From: Ideonella sp. A 288
Lineage (GTDB): Bacteria; Pseudomonadota; Gammaproteobacteria; Burkholderiales; Burkholderiaceae_C
Assembly (NCBI RefSeq): GCF_002198735.1
Contig: NZ_MWLO01000121.1
Coordinates: forward strand, 1 to 64,000
Length of the DNA stretch: 64,000 bases
Direction of reading: 5' to 3'
The translations under genes and the position numbers were made by a program. Shown one piece after another: positions 1 to 10,666 of the stretch. The notes under the pieces are model-generated. The model did not search any database. It was not told where the DNA came from and was given only the letters and a program-made list of their open reading frames with translations. Every line of letters begins with the position of its first letter. The stretch's first letter is position 1.

Positions 1-82
1 GCGCTGTACCAGTACGACCACCTGGCGCGGCCGTCGCCACCAGGGCAAGGCCGATCGCGGCGAGCAGGTGGTGCAGTGTCAT
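1..82 (-). CDS. 5' end of an unidentified, probably exported protein (runs off the window)
   Basis: Only about 27 codons are visible. The ATG at 82 overlaps the TGA of the upstream binding-protein gene in an ATGA junction, which implies translational coupling. The visible N-terminus (MTLHHLLAAIGLALVATAAP...) is a short polar start followed by a hydrophobic Leu/Ala stretch, as in a signal peptide. The family cannot be named. It is probably co-transcribed with the solute-binding protein gene before it. Confidence 0.55.
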   Translation of the reverse strand, partial: MTLHHLLAAIGLALVATAAPGGRTGTA

Positions 83-1944
83 GACGGTCTCGTGCCGGGG
101 CCCGTGGCGGGCCGGATGTCGATGTAGCGCCAGAAATCGCGCATGAAGGGGTGGCGGCGGTAGCCGAACACATGGGCCTGGGTCAGGTCCGTGAGGATGC
201 GGTGGCTGTTCACCTTGTACGGCATGTAGGCCACGCCCAGCAACTTGGCCTCGCGCATCAGCGCATCGCGCCCGGGGCCGTCGGGCATCACCTGCAGGCG
301 CCGGTACACGTCGTTGAAGGCCGGCAGGTCGAAGCGCGCATGGTTGGCCTGGCCCTTGTTCGGGCCGTACATCAGCTCGAGGAAGTAGCCCCCGTCGGGA
401 CTGGTGGCCACCCAGGCCACGCCCCAGATCATCAGCTTGCCGGCACGGCTGGCCTTGAGCTGCTCGGGCCACTTGGCGATCTTGAACTCGATGCGCACGT
501 TGATGGACGCCATGGCCTTGCGCCACAGCTCCTGCAGCTGCTTGGACAGCTGGTCGGGCTGGCTTGAATATTCGAGCACCAGCGGCGACCCGTCGGGCAG
601 GTCGCGCAGACCGTCGCCGTCCTGGTCGGTGTAGCCGTACAGGTCGAGCAGGGCCTTGGCGCGGGCCACGCTGTGCTCGCTCATCTCGGTCTTCAGCGCG
701 GGGTCGTGGCCGGTGAGCAGCGGCGGGATCACCGCCTGCGCCTGCACCGCCTGGCCCTTGCGCACCTGGCGGATCTCGAGGCTGGAATCGTAGGCCAGCG
801 CAAGGGCGCGGCGCAGCGCCACCTTGTCGGGCGTGTAGCCGCCGATCACCGGGTGCTCCATGCCGAAGTAGCTGAGCGTGGCATCGACGGCCGGCACGCG
901 CACCATCTGCACGCCGCGCTTTTGCAGGTTCGGCGCGAGCCGGTCGTTGGGGATGGCCAGCGGCGCGAACTCGTTGGGCAGGCGCTCGAGCATGTCGTGC
1001 TCGCCGTTGAGGAAGGCCAGCCAGCGCGGCTGCGACTCCTCGACGATGCTCACCTCGACGCGGTCGATCATCGGCAGGCGCCGGCCCTTCAATGCGGCGG
1101 CGATGGCCTGCGCGCCGGGGTCGTCGGCCGGGGGCTGCGCGTCGTAGTACACCTCGCGGTAGCCGGGGTTGCGCTCGAGCACGATCTTCGACGAGCGCTT
1201 CCAGGCGGCCAGCCGGAAGGGCCCGGTGCCCACCGGGTGTTCCATCGCGCGGCCGGGGTAGGCCTCGATCACCTCGCGGGCCACGGCGCCCATCACCGCG
1301 CCGTCGGCGAGCACGTAGTGGAAGCGCGGCGACGGCTCGGCCAGACGCACCTGGAAGGTGTAGCGGTCGAGTGCGCGCAGGCCGTCGACCTCGGCGTCGT
1401 AGTCGAAGGGCTGCTTGCTGTCGAGCGCGCGCTGGCGCACCTCGGACAGGCCCAGCACCTTGGCGTTCTCGAGCTGGTACAGGCTGGGGCTCTTGTGCTG
1501 CGGGTCGTAGTGCCGCTTGAACGAGTAGACGTAGTCCTGCGCCACCAGCTCGCGCCGCCGGCCCTTGAAGGCCGGGTCGTCGGCAAAGTAGATGCCGGGC
1601 TGCAGGCGGAAGGTGAAGGTCTTGAAGTCGTCGCTGACTTCGGGCATCGCGGCGGCCGTCTGCGGCACCACGCGCGCCGGCCGGGCCAGCGCGTCGTAGG
1701 TGAGCGGCGCCTCGAACAGGTTGGCCGCGATGACGCGCGAATAAGTGTCCGAGATCTGCGCCGGGTCGAGGCCGGTCTCGGCGATCGGGAAGGCATAGCG
1801 CAGCACCTTGGCCCCCGCGGTCGTGGGGGTCGTGGCTGGAACCTGCGCCGGTGCGGCCGCCGCTGCGGGCGCCTGCGCCAGGCCCGGCAGGGCGCTCGCC
1901 AGCAGCCCACTCGTGACGAGTGCCAGCAGGGTTCTTCGGATCAT
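79..1944 (-). CDS. Peptide-type ABC transporter periplasmic substrate-binding protein (SBP_bac_5 family)
   Basis: The 621-residue product has a Sec signal peptide (MIRRTLLALVTSGLLASALP, Ala-rich cleavage region near residue 25) and the family 5 binding-protein layout. An N-terminal 'LDPAQISDTYSRVIAANLFEA' type segment is followed by 'GTGPFRLAAWKR' and an ERNPGYR stretch near residue 260. It should capture oligopeptides or similar ligands for the permease/ATPase genes that start divergently at 2206. The length fits YejA/OppA-like proteins (about 600 residues) better than DppA (about 535). A 261-bp gap separates it from the divergent permease operon and probably carries promoters for both directions. 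The substrate is not readable from sequence; microcin C-like peptides are possible by analogy to YejA. Confidence 0.9.
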   Translation of the reverse strand: MIRRTLLALVTSGLLASALPGLAQAPAAAAAPAQVPATTPTTAGAKVLRYAFPIAETGLDPAQISDTYSRVIAANLFEAPLTYDALARPARVVPQTAAAMPEVSDDFKTFTFRLQPGIYFADDPAFKGRRRELVAQDYVYSFKRHYDPQHKSPSLYQLENAKVLGLSEVRQRALDSKQPFDYDAEVDGLRALDRYTFQVRLAEPSPRFHYVLADGAVMGAVAREVIEAYPGRAMEHPVGTGPFRLAAWKRSSKIVLERNPGYREVYYDAQPPADDPGAQAIAAALKGRRLPMIDRVEVSIVEESQPRWLAFLNGEHDMLERLPNEFAPLAIPNDRLAPNLQKRGVQMVRVPAVDATLSYFGMEHPVIGGYTPDKVALRRALALAYDSSLEIRQVRKGQAVQAQAVIPPLLTGHDPALKTEMSEHSVARAKALLDLYGYTDQDGDGLRDLPDGSPLVLEYSSQPDQLSKQLQELWRKAMASINVRIEFKIAKWPEQLKASRAGKLMIWGVAWVATSPDGGYFLELMYGPNKGQANHARFDLPAFNDVYRRLQVMPDGPGRDALMREAKLLGVAYMPYKVNSHRILTDLTQAHVFGYRRHPFMRDFWRYIDIRPATGPGTRPS

Positions 1945-2205
1945 GGGGTGGCCTTTCAGCCTCTCGCGCCGCGGCCGTCGGCAGGGGTGGCGCCGCAGGC
2001 GACGGCAAAGCGTCGGAAAGCGGCGAGTCTAGCGGCGCGGCGCGGCCCGGCGGCTCGCCATTTCCCCGCACACCGAGGGGGTGGAACCCCATCCCGACGC
2101 AGGGCAAATGCGCATCGGGCTGCGAGGGCCGCTCCCCTACACTCGCCCATCTCGAAAAACAGGGGTCTGTCGTCACGAGCGACGCCCCGCCTGGAGCGAC
2201 GTTCG

Positions 2206-3144
2206 ATGGTGGCCTACCTGATCCGGCGCCTGTGGCAGATGATCCCGACCCTGGCCGGGGTGGTGCTGCTGGTGTTCCTGCTGTTCAAGCTGTTCGGCGG
2301 CGACCCGGCCGAAATCCTGGGCGGCCTGAACGCCACCGCCGAGCAGGTGGACGCCATCCGCCAGCAGCTCGGCCTGAACGAGCCGCTGTGGGTGCAGCTC
2401 TGGATCTTCGTCAAAGGCATCCTGACCTTCGACTGGGGCAAGAGCTGGGCCACGCAAGAGTCGGTGGGCAACCTGTTCGCCACCCGCCTGCCCGCCACGC
2501 TGACGGTGATGGTGCCCATCCTCATCCTCGACGTGCTGCTGGCCCTGCCCTTCGCGATGTGGGTGGCCTACAAGCGAGGCTCGCTCACCGACCGCAGCAT
2601 CATGGTCATCACCACCGTGGCGCTGTCGATCAGCTTCCTGGTCTACGTCATCGTCGGCCAGTACGTGTTCGGCTTCCAGCTGGGCTGGTTCCCGGTGCAG
2701 GGCTGGGGCGACAGCCTGTGGACCAACCTCGTCACCTACGTGCCGCTGCCGGTGCTGCTGGCGGTGATGGTGGGGCTGGCGCCGCAGACGCGGCTGTACC
2801 GCAGCTTCTTCCTCGACGAGCTGGGCCAGGACTACGTGCGCACCGCGCGCGCCAAGGGCATGACCGAGGGCACGGTGCTGTTCAAGCACGTGCTGCGCAA
2901 CGCGATGATCCCGATCCTCACGAACATCAGCCTGCAGTTGCCCGGCGTATTCGTCGGCTCGTTCCTGATCGAGACCTTCTTCTCCATCCCCGGCCTCGGC
3001 CGCGAGGTGCTGCTGGCGGTCAACCGCAGTGACTACCCCGTGATCCAGGCCGTCACCGTGTACCTGGCCGTGCTGAGCATGTCGATCAACCTCATCACCG
3101 ACCTGCTGTTCAAGCTGGTCGATCCACGGGTCGTCCTGAAATGA
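2206..3144 (+). CDS. Peptide-type ABC transporter permease, DppB/YejB-like
   Basis: Integral membrane permease of 312 residues. The start chosen is MVAYLIRRLWQMIPTLAGVV, the canonical DppB-family N-terminus, with a GGAG 9 bases upstream. An open frame extends further upstream but is non-homologous. The first membrane helix spans about residues 9-29. The cytoplasmic EAA loop that contacts the ATPase is visible near the end as ARAKGMTEGTVLFKHVLRNA. The stop overlaps the next permease start in an ATGA junction at 3141-3144, so the two are translated together. It is slightly shorter than E. coli YejB. It forms the transport channel with the product of 3141-4196. Confidence 0.92.
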   Translation: MVAYLIRRLWQMIPTLAGVVLLVFLLFKLFGGDPAEILGGLNATAEQVDAIRQQLGLNEPLWVQLWIFVKGILTFDWGKSWATQESVGNLFATRLPATLTVMVPILILDVLLALPFAMWVAYKRGSLTDRSIMVITTVALSISFLVYVIVGQYVFGFQLGWFPVQGWGDSLWTNLVTYVPLPVLLAVMVGLAPQTRLYRSFFLDELGQDYVRTARAKGMTEGTVLFKHVLRNAMIPILTNISLQLPGVFVGSFLIETFFSIPGLGREVLLAVNRSDYPVIQAVTVYLAVLSMSINLITDLLFKLVDPRVVLK

Positions 3145-4196
3145 GCGCCATCCTCCAACCCGGCACGGCGGCACCCGTGGTGCTGGAGCGCTCCGAAGGC
3201 GTGTGGCACGCCGCCTGGCGGCGCTTCAAGACCGACCGCGTGGGCGTGGTGTCGCTGGTCATCGTGCTGGCCTTCCTGGCGTTGATCGCGCTGGCAGCGC
3301 TGGGCCTGGTGGCCGGCGGCTGGCAGAAGGAAGTGGGCGTGCCCAACGCACCGCCCACCTTCATGGGCCCGGCCAAGGAAGCCGCGGCCGCGGTGATCGA
3401 GGCGCCCAAGGGCCCCAACGTCGACCTGTCGGCGATCGACCCGCTGGCGCCGCGCTACGTCGAGTGGGCCGAGCGCGCCAAGCTGCTGGGCACCACCGAG
3501 ACGGCCAAGGCGGCCACGCTGCCGTTCGGCGGCGACAGGCTGGGCCGCGACGTGCTGAGCAAGGCCATCAAGGGCACCGAGATCTCGGTGTTCGTGGGCG
3601 TGATGGCCGCCCTGGTGGCCACGCTGATCGGCACGCTGCTGGGGGCGGCCGGCGGCTTCTTCGGCGGCAAGGTGGGCGACCTGCTGGAATGGCTGTACAA
3701 CGTCTTCGAAGCCATCCCCGGCATCCTGCTGATCTTCGCCTTCGCGGCGGTGTTCGGCCGCGGCATCGGCACCGTGGTGCTGATCCTCGGCCTCACCGGC
3801 TGGACCGGCCTGTACCGCCAGGTGCGCGCCGAGTTCATGAAGCACCGCAGCCGCGAGTACGTGCGCTCGGCCGAGGCCATCGGCGCGTCGATCGGCTCGC
3901 GCATGTTCCGCCACATCCTGCCCAACATCAGCCACGTCGTGCTGGTGCGCATGTCCCTGCTGGTGGTGGGCTTCATCAAGGCCGAGGTGATCCTGTCGTA
4001 CCTGGGCCTGGGCGTGTCGATCGACCAGGTCAGCTGGGGCACCATGCTGTCGGAGGCACAGTCCGAGCTGATCCTGGGCCACTGGTGGCAGCTGGTGGCG
4101 GCCACCGGCTTCATGTGCGTCTTCGTCACCGCCTTCTCGCTGATGGCCGATGCGCTGCGCGACGCGCTCGACCCCAAGCTCCGCGGCCTCGAATAG
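3141..4196 (+). CDS. Peptide-type ABC transporter permease, DppC/YejE-like
   Basis: Second permease, 351 residues. TM1 lies at about residues 35-58, and the EAA motif is in the stretch EAIGASIGSRMFRHILPNIS. Compared with plain DppC (about 300 residues), it has a long segment of about 70-80 residues after TM1 and before FGGDRLGRDVLSKAIKG, as in YejE-type permeases, so it is presumably periplasmic. It is coupled to the upstream permease by a 4-base overlap and followed 9 bp later by the ATPase gene. Confidence 0.92.
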   Translation: MSAILQPGTAAPVVLERSEGVWHAAWRRFKTDRVGVVSLVIVLAFLALIALAALGLVAGGWQKEVGVPNAPPTFMGPAKEAAAAVIEAPKGPNVDLSAIDPLAPRYVEWAERAKLLGTTETAKAATLPFGGDRLGRDVLSKAIKGTEISVFVGVMAALVATLIGTLLGAAGGFFGGKVGDLLEWLYNVFEAIPGILLIFAFAAVFGRGIGTVVLILGLTGWTGLYRQVRAEFMKHRSREYVRSAEAIGASIGSRMFRHILPNISHVVLVRMSLLVVGFIKAEVILSYLGLGVSIDQVSWGTMLSEAQSELILGHWWQLVAATGFMCVFVTAFSLMADALRDALDPKLRGLE

Positions 4197-4205
4197 GACA
4201 CCCTC

Positions 4206-5918
<1,713 letters not shown>

Positions 5919-5982
5919 TCCCGCGCAGCCGCGGCGCCCCGGGCCCGCGGCACACTGCGTCGACAACACAAGGAGACCCGAC

Positions 5983-6975
5983 ATGAGCTTCACACGCCGC
6001 CAGATCGCACTCGTTGCCCTGCTGACCGTGCCCTTCTGTGCTGCCGCGCAAGCGACGTGGCCGACCAAGGCAGTGCGCATCGTCGTGCCCTTCGCGGCCG
6101 GCGGCACCACCGACATCCTGGCCCGGGCGATGGCGCCCGAGTTGCAGAAGGCCTTCGGCCAGCCCTTCGTCGTCGACAACAAGCCCGGCGCGGGTGGCAA
6201 CACCGCCGGTGCCGAAGTGGCCAAGTCGCCCGCCGACGGCTACACGATGCTGATGGGCACGGTGGGCACCCACGCCATCAACCCTGCGCTGTACCCCAAG
6301 ATGCCCTACGACCACGTGAAGGACTTCGTGCCCGTCACCCTGGTGGCCGGCGTGCCCAACGTGCTGGTGGTGAACCCGGCGATGGCGCAGAAGTACGGCA
6401 TCAACTCGGTGGCCGATTTCGTCAAGGCCGCCAAGGCCAACCCGGGCAAGTTCAACATGGCCAGCTCGGGCAACGGCACCTCCATCCACCTGTCGGGCGA
6501 GCTGTTCAAGAGCATGACCGGCACCTTCATGCTGCACATCCCCTACCGCGGATCGGGCCCGGCGCTGATCGACCTGATGGGCGGCAGCATGGACGTGATG
6601 TTCGACAACCTGCCCTCGGCGCTGCCGCACATCAAGAGCGGCAAGCTCAAGGCGCTGGCCGTGACCAGCGCCAAGCGCTCGGCCGCGCTGCCCGACGTGC
6701 CGACCATCGAGGAGGCCGGCGGCCCGGCGCTGAAGGGCTACGAGGCCAGCTCGTGGTTCGGCCTGGTGGCCCCGGCCGGCACGCCGATGGACGCGGTCAA
6801 CCGCGTGCAGCAGGAAACCGCCAAGGCGCTGGGCAGCGCCGCGCTGAAGGAACGGCTGCAGGCGCAGGGCGCCATCCCCAGCGGCATCACCAGCGCCGAG
6901 TTCGCCAAGTTCATCGCCGACGAGACCGCCAAGTGGGCCAAGGTGGTGAAGGCCTCGGGCGCCAAGGTCGATTGA
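5983..6975 (+). CDS. Bug/TctC-family tripartite tricarboxylate transporter substrate-binding protein
   Basis: Periplasmic receptor of 330 residues. The signal peptide ends near ...CAAAQA-TWP. The Bug-family hallmark follows at once ([19 protein letters not shown]), then [17 protein letters not shown] and [10 protein letters not shown] strong AAGGAG ribosome site lies 7-8 bases before the ATG. Bug proteins bind carboxylates or amides and are usually orphan receptors in Burkholderiales; no TctA/TctB membrane genes lie beside it here. It is 64 bp downstream of the peptide ABC operon but has no obvious functional link to it. The ligand cannot be assigned. Confidence 0.93.
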   Translation: MSFTRRQIALVALLTVPFCAAAQATWPTKAVRIVVPFAAGGTTDILARAMAPELQKAFGQPFVVDNKPGAGGNTAGAEVAKSPADGYTMLMGTVGTHAINPALYPKMPYDHVKDFVPVTLVAGVPNVLVVNPAMAQKYGINSVADFVKAAKANPGKFNMASSGNGTSIHLSGELFKSMTGTFMLHIPYRGSGPALIDLMGGSMDVMFDNLPSALPHIKSGKLKALAVTSAKRSAALPDVPTIEEAGGPALKGYEASSWFGLVAPAGTPMDAVNRVQQETAKALGSAALKERLQAQGAIPSGITSAEFAKFIADETAKWAKVVKASGAKVD

Positions 6976-6994
6976 GCCGGGCCCGGCGCCCGGC
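6976..6994. terminator. Stem-loop filling the gap between two convergent genes
   Basis: A perfect 7-bp stem (GCCGGGC/GCCCGGC) with a 5-base loop exactly fills the 19 bases between the TGA of the Bug gene and the TAG of the convergent methyltransferase. There is no T-tract on either side. It may stop or slow transcription in both directions or protect 3' ends, but it is not a classical intrinsic terminator. Confidence 0.5.
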
Positions 6995-7501
6995 CTAGAA
7001 GAGCCCCGGCAGGAAGCGCCGGGTGCGCGCGCGGTAGCCTGCGTAACCCGGATGTGCAGCGGCCATCCAGCGCTCTTCCAGCAGGGCCTTGGTGCCCAGC
7101 ACCGCGGCCAGCGCCAGCGCGGCCCCTGCGGACCACGCCGACGGCGCGGCCCCCACGCAGGCCGCCGCCAGCGCGCCCACGCTGGTGTACATCGGGTGGC
7201 GGATCCAGCGGTACGGGCCCTGGTCGACCAGCTGCCCGCCGGCCCGCGGCGTGGGGCGGATGTTGAAGTTGCCCGGCCGGTTGGCCGCCAGCGCCCAGGC
7301 GCCGACGGCCGCGCCCGCCGCGGCCAGCCACCATGCGCCGGACGGTGCCCGCCCGCCCAGGATGGCCGGTGCCGCCAGCAGCGCCAGCCCACCGATCAGT
7401 GCGAACTGCAGCACCACCAGCGTGCGGCCCAGGCCCTCGTTCGGGGCCGGGTGCTGCGGCTCTTGCGGGCCAGGATCGGACGCCACGGCCTGCCCCGTCA
7501 A
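6995..7501 (-). CDS. Membrane-bound isoprenylcysteine carboxyl methyltransferase-like protein (ICMT/PEMT family)
   Basis: Small polytopic protein of about 168 residues. Membrane helices are evident (VVLQFALIGGLALLAAPAIL; SGAWWLAAAGAAVGAWALA). The family signature GPYRWIRHPMYTS followed by a C-terminal EERWMAAAHPGYAGYRARTR is diagnostic of the ICMT/phospholipid methyltransferase group, which binds S-adenosylmethionine at the membrane. The TTG at 7501 forms a TTGA overlap with the stop of the upstream gene and was chosen for coupling; a GTG at 7486 is an alternative. The substrate is unknown. Confidence 0.82.
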   Translation of the reverse strand: MTGQAVASDPGPQEPQHPAPNEGLGRTLVVLQFALIGGLALLAAPAILGGRAPSGAWWLAAAGAAVGAWALAANRPGNFNIRPTPRAGGQLVDQGPYRWIRHPMYTSVGALAAACVGAAPSAWSAGAALALAAVLGTKALLEERWMAAAHPGYAGYRARTRRFLPGLF

Positions 7502-8133
7502 CGCCGCCGCGCCACCAGGCCGATCAGCGCCGAGCGGCCCAGGTGGCCGCTGCCTTCGGCCACGTCGGCCTCGTACTCGCGCAGCGTGACGATGTCGAGG
7601 TCGGCGAAAGCCTCGCGCAGCATCGGCTCGGTGTAAAGGTGCGAGGCCACCGGCGGCCCGCCGGTGCGGTAGTCCAGCTGCTTGGGCGTGTAGCCCTGCA
7701 GCACCAGCGTGCCGCCGGGCTTCAGGCTGCGCACGATGGCTGCGAACAGCCGCGCGCGCAGCGCCGGGTCGGCAAACTGCACGAAGATCGCTGCCACGCC
7801 GTCGAGGGCGGCCACGGGCCAGTCGTAGGCGTCGCAGTCGGCCACGGTGAAGTTCACGGCCACCCCCTGCTGCGCCGCCAGATTCCGGGCCTTGGCCACG
7901 CCCACGTCGGCGATGTCGAAGGCGTCGACCACCAGGCCGCGGCCGGCCAGCCACACGCTGTTGCGGCCCTCGCCGTCGGCCACGCACAGCACGCGGTCGC
8001 CGGGCGCCCAGACGCCGGCGTGCTCGCGCAGCCAGGCGTTGGGCTCGGTGCCGAACAGGTAGCCGTCTTCGGCGAAGCGGCGGTTCCAGGTGCCGGCGGG
8101 GTCGGCGAAGGGTGAGGCGGGGGCGGTGGTCAT
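7498..8133 (-). CDS. Class I SAM-dependent methyltransferase
   Basis: Cytoplasmic protein of 211 residues. The SAM-binding region reads VLCVADGEGRNSVWLAGRG (motif I, D-G-E-G-R-N) followed by an acidic strand end VVDAFDIADVG. This is the arrangement of small TehB-like methyltransferases. The N-terminus WNRRFAEDGYLFGTEPNAWL is also typical of that group. ATG at 8133 was chosen; an in-frame ATG at 8148 would add five residues, and neither has a good ribosome site. Its stop overlaps the start of the membrane methyltransferase. The substrate is unassigned. Confidence 0.85.
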   Translation of the reverse strand: MTTAPASPFADPAGTWNRRFAEDGYLFGTEPNAWLREHAGVWAPGDRVLCVADGEGRNSVWLAGRGLVVDAFDIADVGVAKARNLAAQQGVAVNFTVADCDAYDWPVAALDGVAAIFVQFADPALRARLFAAIVRSLKPGGTLVLQGYTPKQLDYRTGGPPVASHLYTEPMLREAFADLDIVTLREYEADVAEGSGHLGRSALIGLVARRR

Positions 8134-8179
8134 GGCGTCCGGTGGCATTAGGTAGGGCGGCAGCGGGCCGCGGGCGGCT

Positions 8180-8548
8180 TCACGAGCTGGTGACGAAATG
8201 CAGGGCCAGCGCCAGTGCGACGGCCCCGAGCACGAAGTTGAGCCAGACGCCGAAGTTCGTCCAGTAGCCGCGCGGGATCTCCTGCTCGCCCAGGCCACGC
8301 ACCACGGTGCGGAACTGCAGCGCCGAGATCACCGCCACCGCAGCCCCCATCAGCAGCAGGCCCACGCCCAGCCACAGCGAGAAGCCCCGCTGCGACGGCG
8401 ACAGCGGCTGGTTGCCGACCATGCGCAGGAACAGGCCGAAGCGCTCGACGACGAAGCCGAAGCCCATCAGCGCCAGCGCCGTGCGCTGCCAGGCCAGCAG
8501 CGTGCGCTCGGCCGCGAACAGCACGCGGGGGTCGTCTAGGTAGGACAT
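8180..8548 (-). CDS. DUF202 (YidH-type) inner-membrane protein
   Basis: A 122-residue protein with the DUF202 N-terminal signature LFAAERTLLAWQRTALALMGFG, then three predicted membrane helices (about residues 22-40, 60-80 and 98-118). The molecular function of this family is not established. It is divergent from the rhodanese gene at 8691, and the two share a 142-bp intergenic region with a perfect AT-rich inverted repeat. Confidence 0.85.
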   Translation of the reverse strand: MSYLDDPRVLFAAERTLLAWQRTALALMGFGFVVERFGLFLRMVGNQPLSPSQRGFSLWLGVGLLLMGAAVAVISALQFRTVVRGLGEQEIPRGYWTNFGVWLNFVLGAVALALALHFVTSS

Positions 8549-8582
8549 GCGGGGCCTGCCTTTCGGTGGGCTGCGGATCGGC

Positions 8583-8612
8583 CTAAAATATAAGCCACTG
8601 GCGATATTTTAG
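8583..8612. promoter_or_regulatory. Perfect 9-bp AT-rich inverted repeat, candidate operator
   Basis: The arms CTAAAATAT (8583-8591) and ATATTTTAG (8604-8612) are exact reverse complements separated by 12 bases. They lie between the divergent DUF202 and rhodanese genes. The AT-richness stands out sharply in this high-GC DNA. The geometry suits a dimeric repressor. Sulfide/persulfide-responsive ArsR-family repressors (BigR, SqrR, YgaV) control rhodanese genes elsewhere, so such a regulator is an inference. No ArsR gene is in the window. Confidence 0.55.
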
Positions 8613-8690
8613 CCGGGCCAGCCGTCCTCCCGGGGACATGGCCCCACCGGCATCGCCCCTTGTGACCTGCCCTTTCGAATCGAGCCGACC

Positions 8691-9146
8691 TTGGACCACG
8701 CCCACACGCCCCTCCGCCCCTGCCCTTCACCGTGCGTGTCGCCCGATCGTGCGCGGCGCGCCGCCCTCGGCACGCTGGCCGTGCTGGTGCTGACCGCCGC
8801 CGGCCCGCTGCACGCCGCCGACGCCGATGCGGTGAGCCTGGACGAAGCGCGCGCGCAGCATGAATCGAAGCGCGCCATCCTGATCGACATCCGCGAGCCC
8901 GAAGAACACGCCACCGGCGTGGCCGCGGGCGCCAAGCTGCTGCCGATGCGCCAGCTGGGCCGCCGCGTCAGCGAGATCCCCACCGACCCCAGCCGCCCGG
9001 TGCTGCTGATCTGCAACACGCAGAACCGCAGCAGCGCCACGCTGCGGGCGCTGCGCGAACGCGGCTACGGCCACGTGCGCTTCGTGCAAGGCGGCATGAG
9101 CGAGTGGGCGCGGCGCGGCTGGCCGATGGTCAAGCCGGGCGGCTGA
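8691..9146 (+). CDS. Exported single-domain rhodanese (sulfurtransferase)
   Basis: About 151 residues from a TTG at 8691. An in-frame GTG at 8736 (VSPDRARRAALG...) is an alternative that would put the positive residues directly before the hydrophobic core of the signal peptide (LAVLVLTAAGPLHA). The rhodanese fold shows LIDIREPEEHATG and the active-site loop ICNTQNRS, with a cysteine followed four residues later by the usual Arg-Ser, so it should carry persulfide. Predicted to be periplasmic. It is likely co-regulated with the divergent DUF202 gene through the inverted repeat at 8583-8612. Confidence 0.85.
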   Translation: MDHAHTPLRPCPSPCVSPDRARRAALGTLAVLVLTAAGPLHAADADAVSLDEARAQHESKRAILIDIREPEEHATGVAAGAKLLPMRQLGRRVSEIPTDPSRPVLLICNTQNRSSATLRALRERGYGHVRFVQGGMSEWARRGWPMVKPGG

Positions 9147-9384
9147 AGGCACACGCGCCGACCGGCGCGGCGGACGGGTCCCGGCGCCAGGTCGGGGGCA
9201 CGGCAAACCGTCCAGCGCACGGGTTTCCCCGCGGGTCTGTACAGTCGGCGCCGTGAGCCGCCTCGCTGCACCCCTGCGCGAGCGTCGGCGTGACAGCCCG
9301 ACGAAGGGGCACGCAGGCGGATCGAGCGTGCCCGCGTGCCGCCGGGCGCACGACCTCGGCCACCCGTCTCGAAAGGTTCCTGGC

Positions 9385-10656
9385 ATGTCTTTGTGGTCGA
9401 GGGCCCGCGTGGGCTCGATGTGGGGCGCTGGTGTCGCCCCAGCGGCGCTGGTCGCCGCGGTGTCGGTGGTCTTGCTGGGCGCCTGTGGCAAGGGCGGCAA
9501 CGCGCCGGCGGCGCCGCCGGCCGCGCCACCGCCGCCCGAGGTGGGCGTGGTCACGGTGGCGCCTGCCGAGGTGGGCCTGTTCACCGAGCTGCCCGGGCGC
9601 ACCGAGGCCTCGCGCGTGGCGCAGGTGCGGGCGCGCGCCGCCGGCATCCTGCTTCAGCGCAGCTTCCGCGAAGGCAGCGACGTGAAGGCCGGCCAGGTGC
9701 TGTTCCAGATCGACTCGGCGCCCTACCGGGCCACGCTGGCCAGCGCCCAGGCGTCGCTCGCCCGGGCCGAGGCCAACCTGGTGGCGGCCAAGGCCCAGGC
9801 CACGCGCTACCAACCACTGGCCGAGGCCCAGGCCATCAGCCAGCAGGAACTCGTCAGCGCCGTGGCCCTGCAAAAGCAGGCCGAGGCCGACGTGGCCGCC
9901 GGCAAGGCCGCGGTGCAGACGGCGCAGATCAACCTGGGCTTCGCCACCGTCACCGCACCGATCTCGGGCCGCATCGGCCGTGCGCTGGTCACCGAGGGTG
10001 CGCTGGTGGGCCAAGGCGAGGCCACGCCGCTGGCGCTGGTGCAGCAGGTCGACCCGATGTTCGTCAACATCAGCCAGCCGGTGGGCGACGTGCTGCGCCT
10101 GCGCGCGGCCATCGCCGACGGCCGGCTCAAGAGCGCCGGCGGGCCGGCCTCGGCCGCGGTGCGCCTGGTGCTGGAGGACGGCAGCACCTACCCGCAGCCC
10201 GGCAAGCTGCTGTTCTCCGACCTGTCGGTCGACCCGGGCTCGGGCCAGATCGTGCTGCGCGCCGAGGTGCCCAACCCCAAGGGCATGCTGCTGCCGGGCA
10301 TGTACGTGCGCGCCCGGCTCGAGCTGGCCACCGTCGGCGGCGGCATGCTGGTGCCGCAGCAGGCGCTGCAGCGCTCGTCGCAGGGCGACAGCGTGATGGT
10401 GGTGGGCGCGGACGGCAAGGTCGCCCCGCGCCAGGTGAAGGTGGGCGCCGGCAAGGACGGCCAGTGGGTCGTGACCGACGGCCTGAAGCCCGGCGAGCAG
10501 GTGATGGTGGACGGCTTCCAGAAGCTGCGCGGCCCGTCGCCGGTGAAGCCGGTGCCGTGGTCGCCGCCCGGCGCACGGCCCGCCTCGGCCCCGGCCTCGT
10601 CACCAGGGACGGCGGTGGCCACGGCGGCCACCGCCGCCTCGGCGGCCTCGCGCTGA
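9385..10656 (+). CDS. RND efflux periplasmic adaptor lipoprotein (AcrA/MexA type)
   Basis: A 423-residue membrane fusion protein. The N-terminus is a lipoprotein signal with lipobox LLGAC, followed by a Pro/Ala linker (APPAAPPPPEVGVVTV). Then come the biotinyl-lipoyl halves (RAAGILLQRSFREGSDVKAG and TVTAPISGRIGRALVTEGALV), a coiled-coil hairpin between them, and a C-terminal beta-barrel. The ATG at 9385 was chosen because it begins the signal; an in-frame extension upstream has no homology character. It starts a three-gene operon with the pump and outer-membrane channel, giving a complete tripartite exporter. Confidence 0.95.
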   Translation: MSLWSRARVGSMWGAGVAPAALVAAVSVVLLGACGKGGNAPAAPPAAPPPPEVGVVTVAPAEVGLFTELPGRTEASRVAQVRARAAGILLQRSFREGSDVKAGQVLFQIDSAPYRATLASAQASLARAEANLVAAKAQATRYQPLAEAQAISQQELVSAVALQKQAEADVAAGKAAVQTAQINLGFATVTAPISGRIGRALVTEGALVGQGEATPLALVQQVDPMFVNISQPVGDVLRLRAAIADGRLKSAGGPASAAVRLVLEDGSTYPQPGKLLFSDLSVDPGSGQIVLRAEVPNPKGMLLPGMYVRARLELATVGGGMLVPQQALQRSSQGDSVMVVGADGKVAPRQVKVGAGKDGQWVVTDGLKPGEQVMVDGFQKLRGPSPVKPVPWSPPGARPASAPASSPGTAVATAATAASAASR

Positions 10657-10666
10657 GGGCCCCGGC

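Noticed and set aside
673..2205. Upstream in-frame extension of the first permease
   Set aside because: It is antisense to the binding-protein gene and has no permease character; the family N-terminus begins at 2206.
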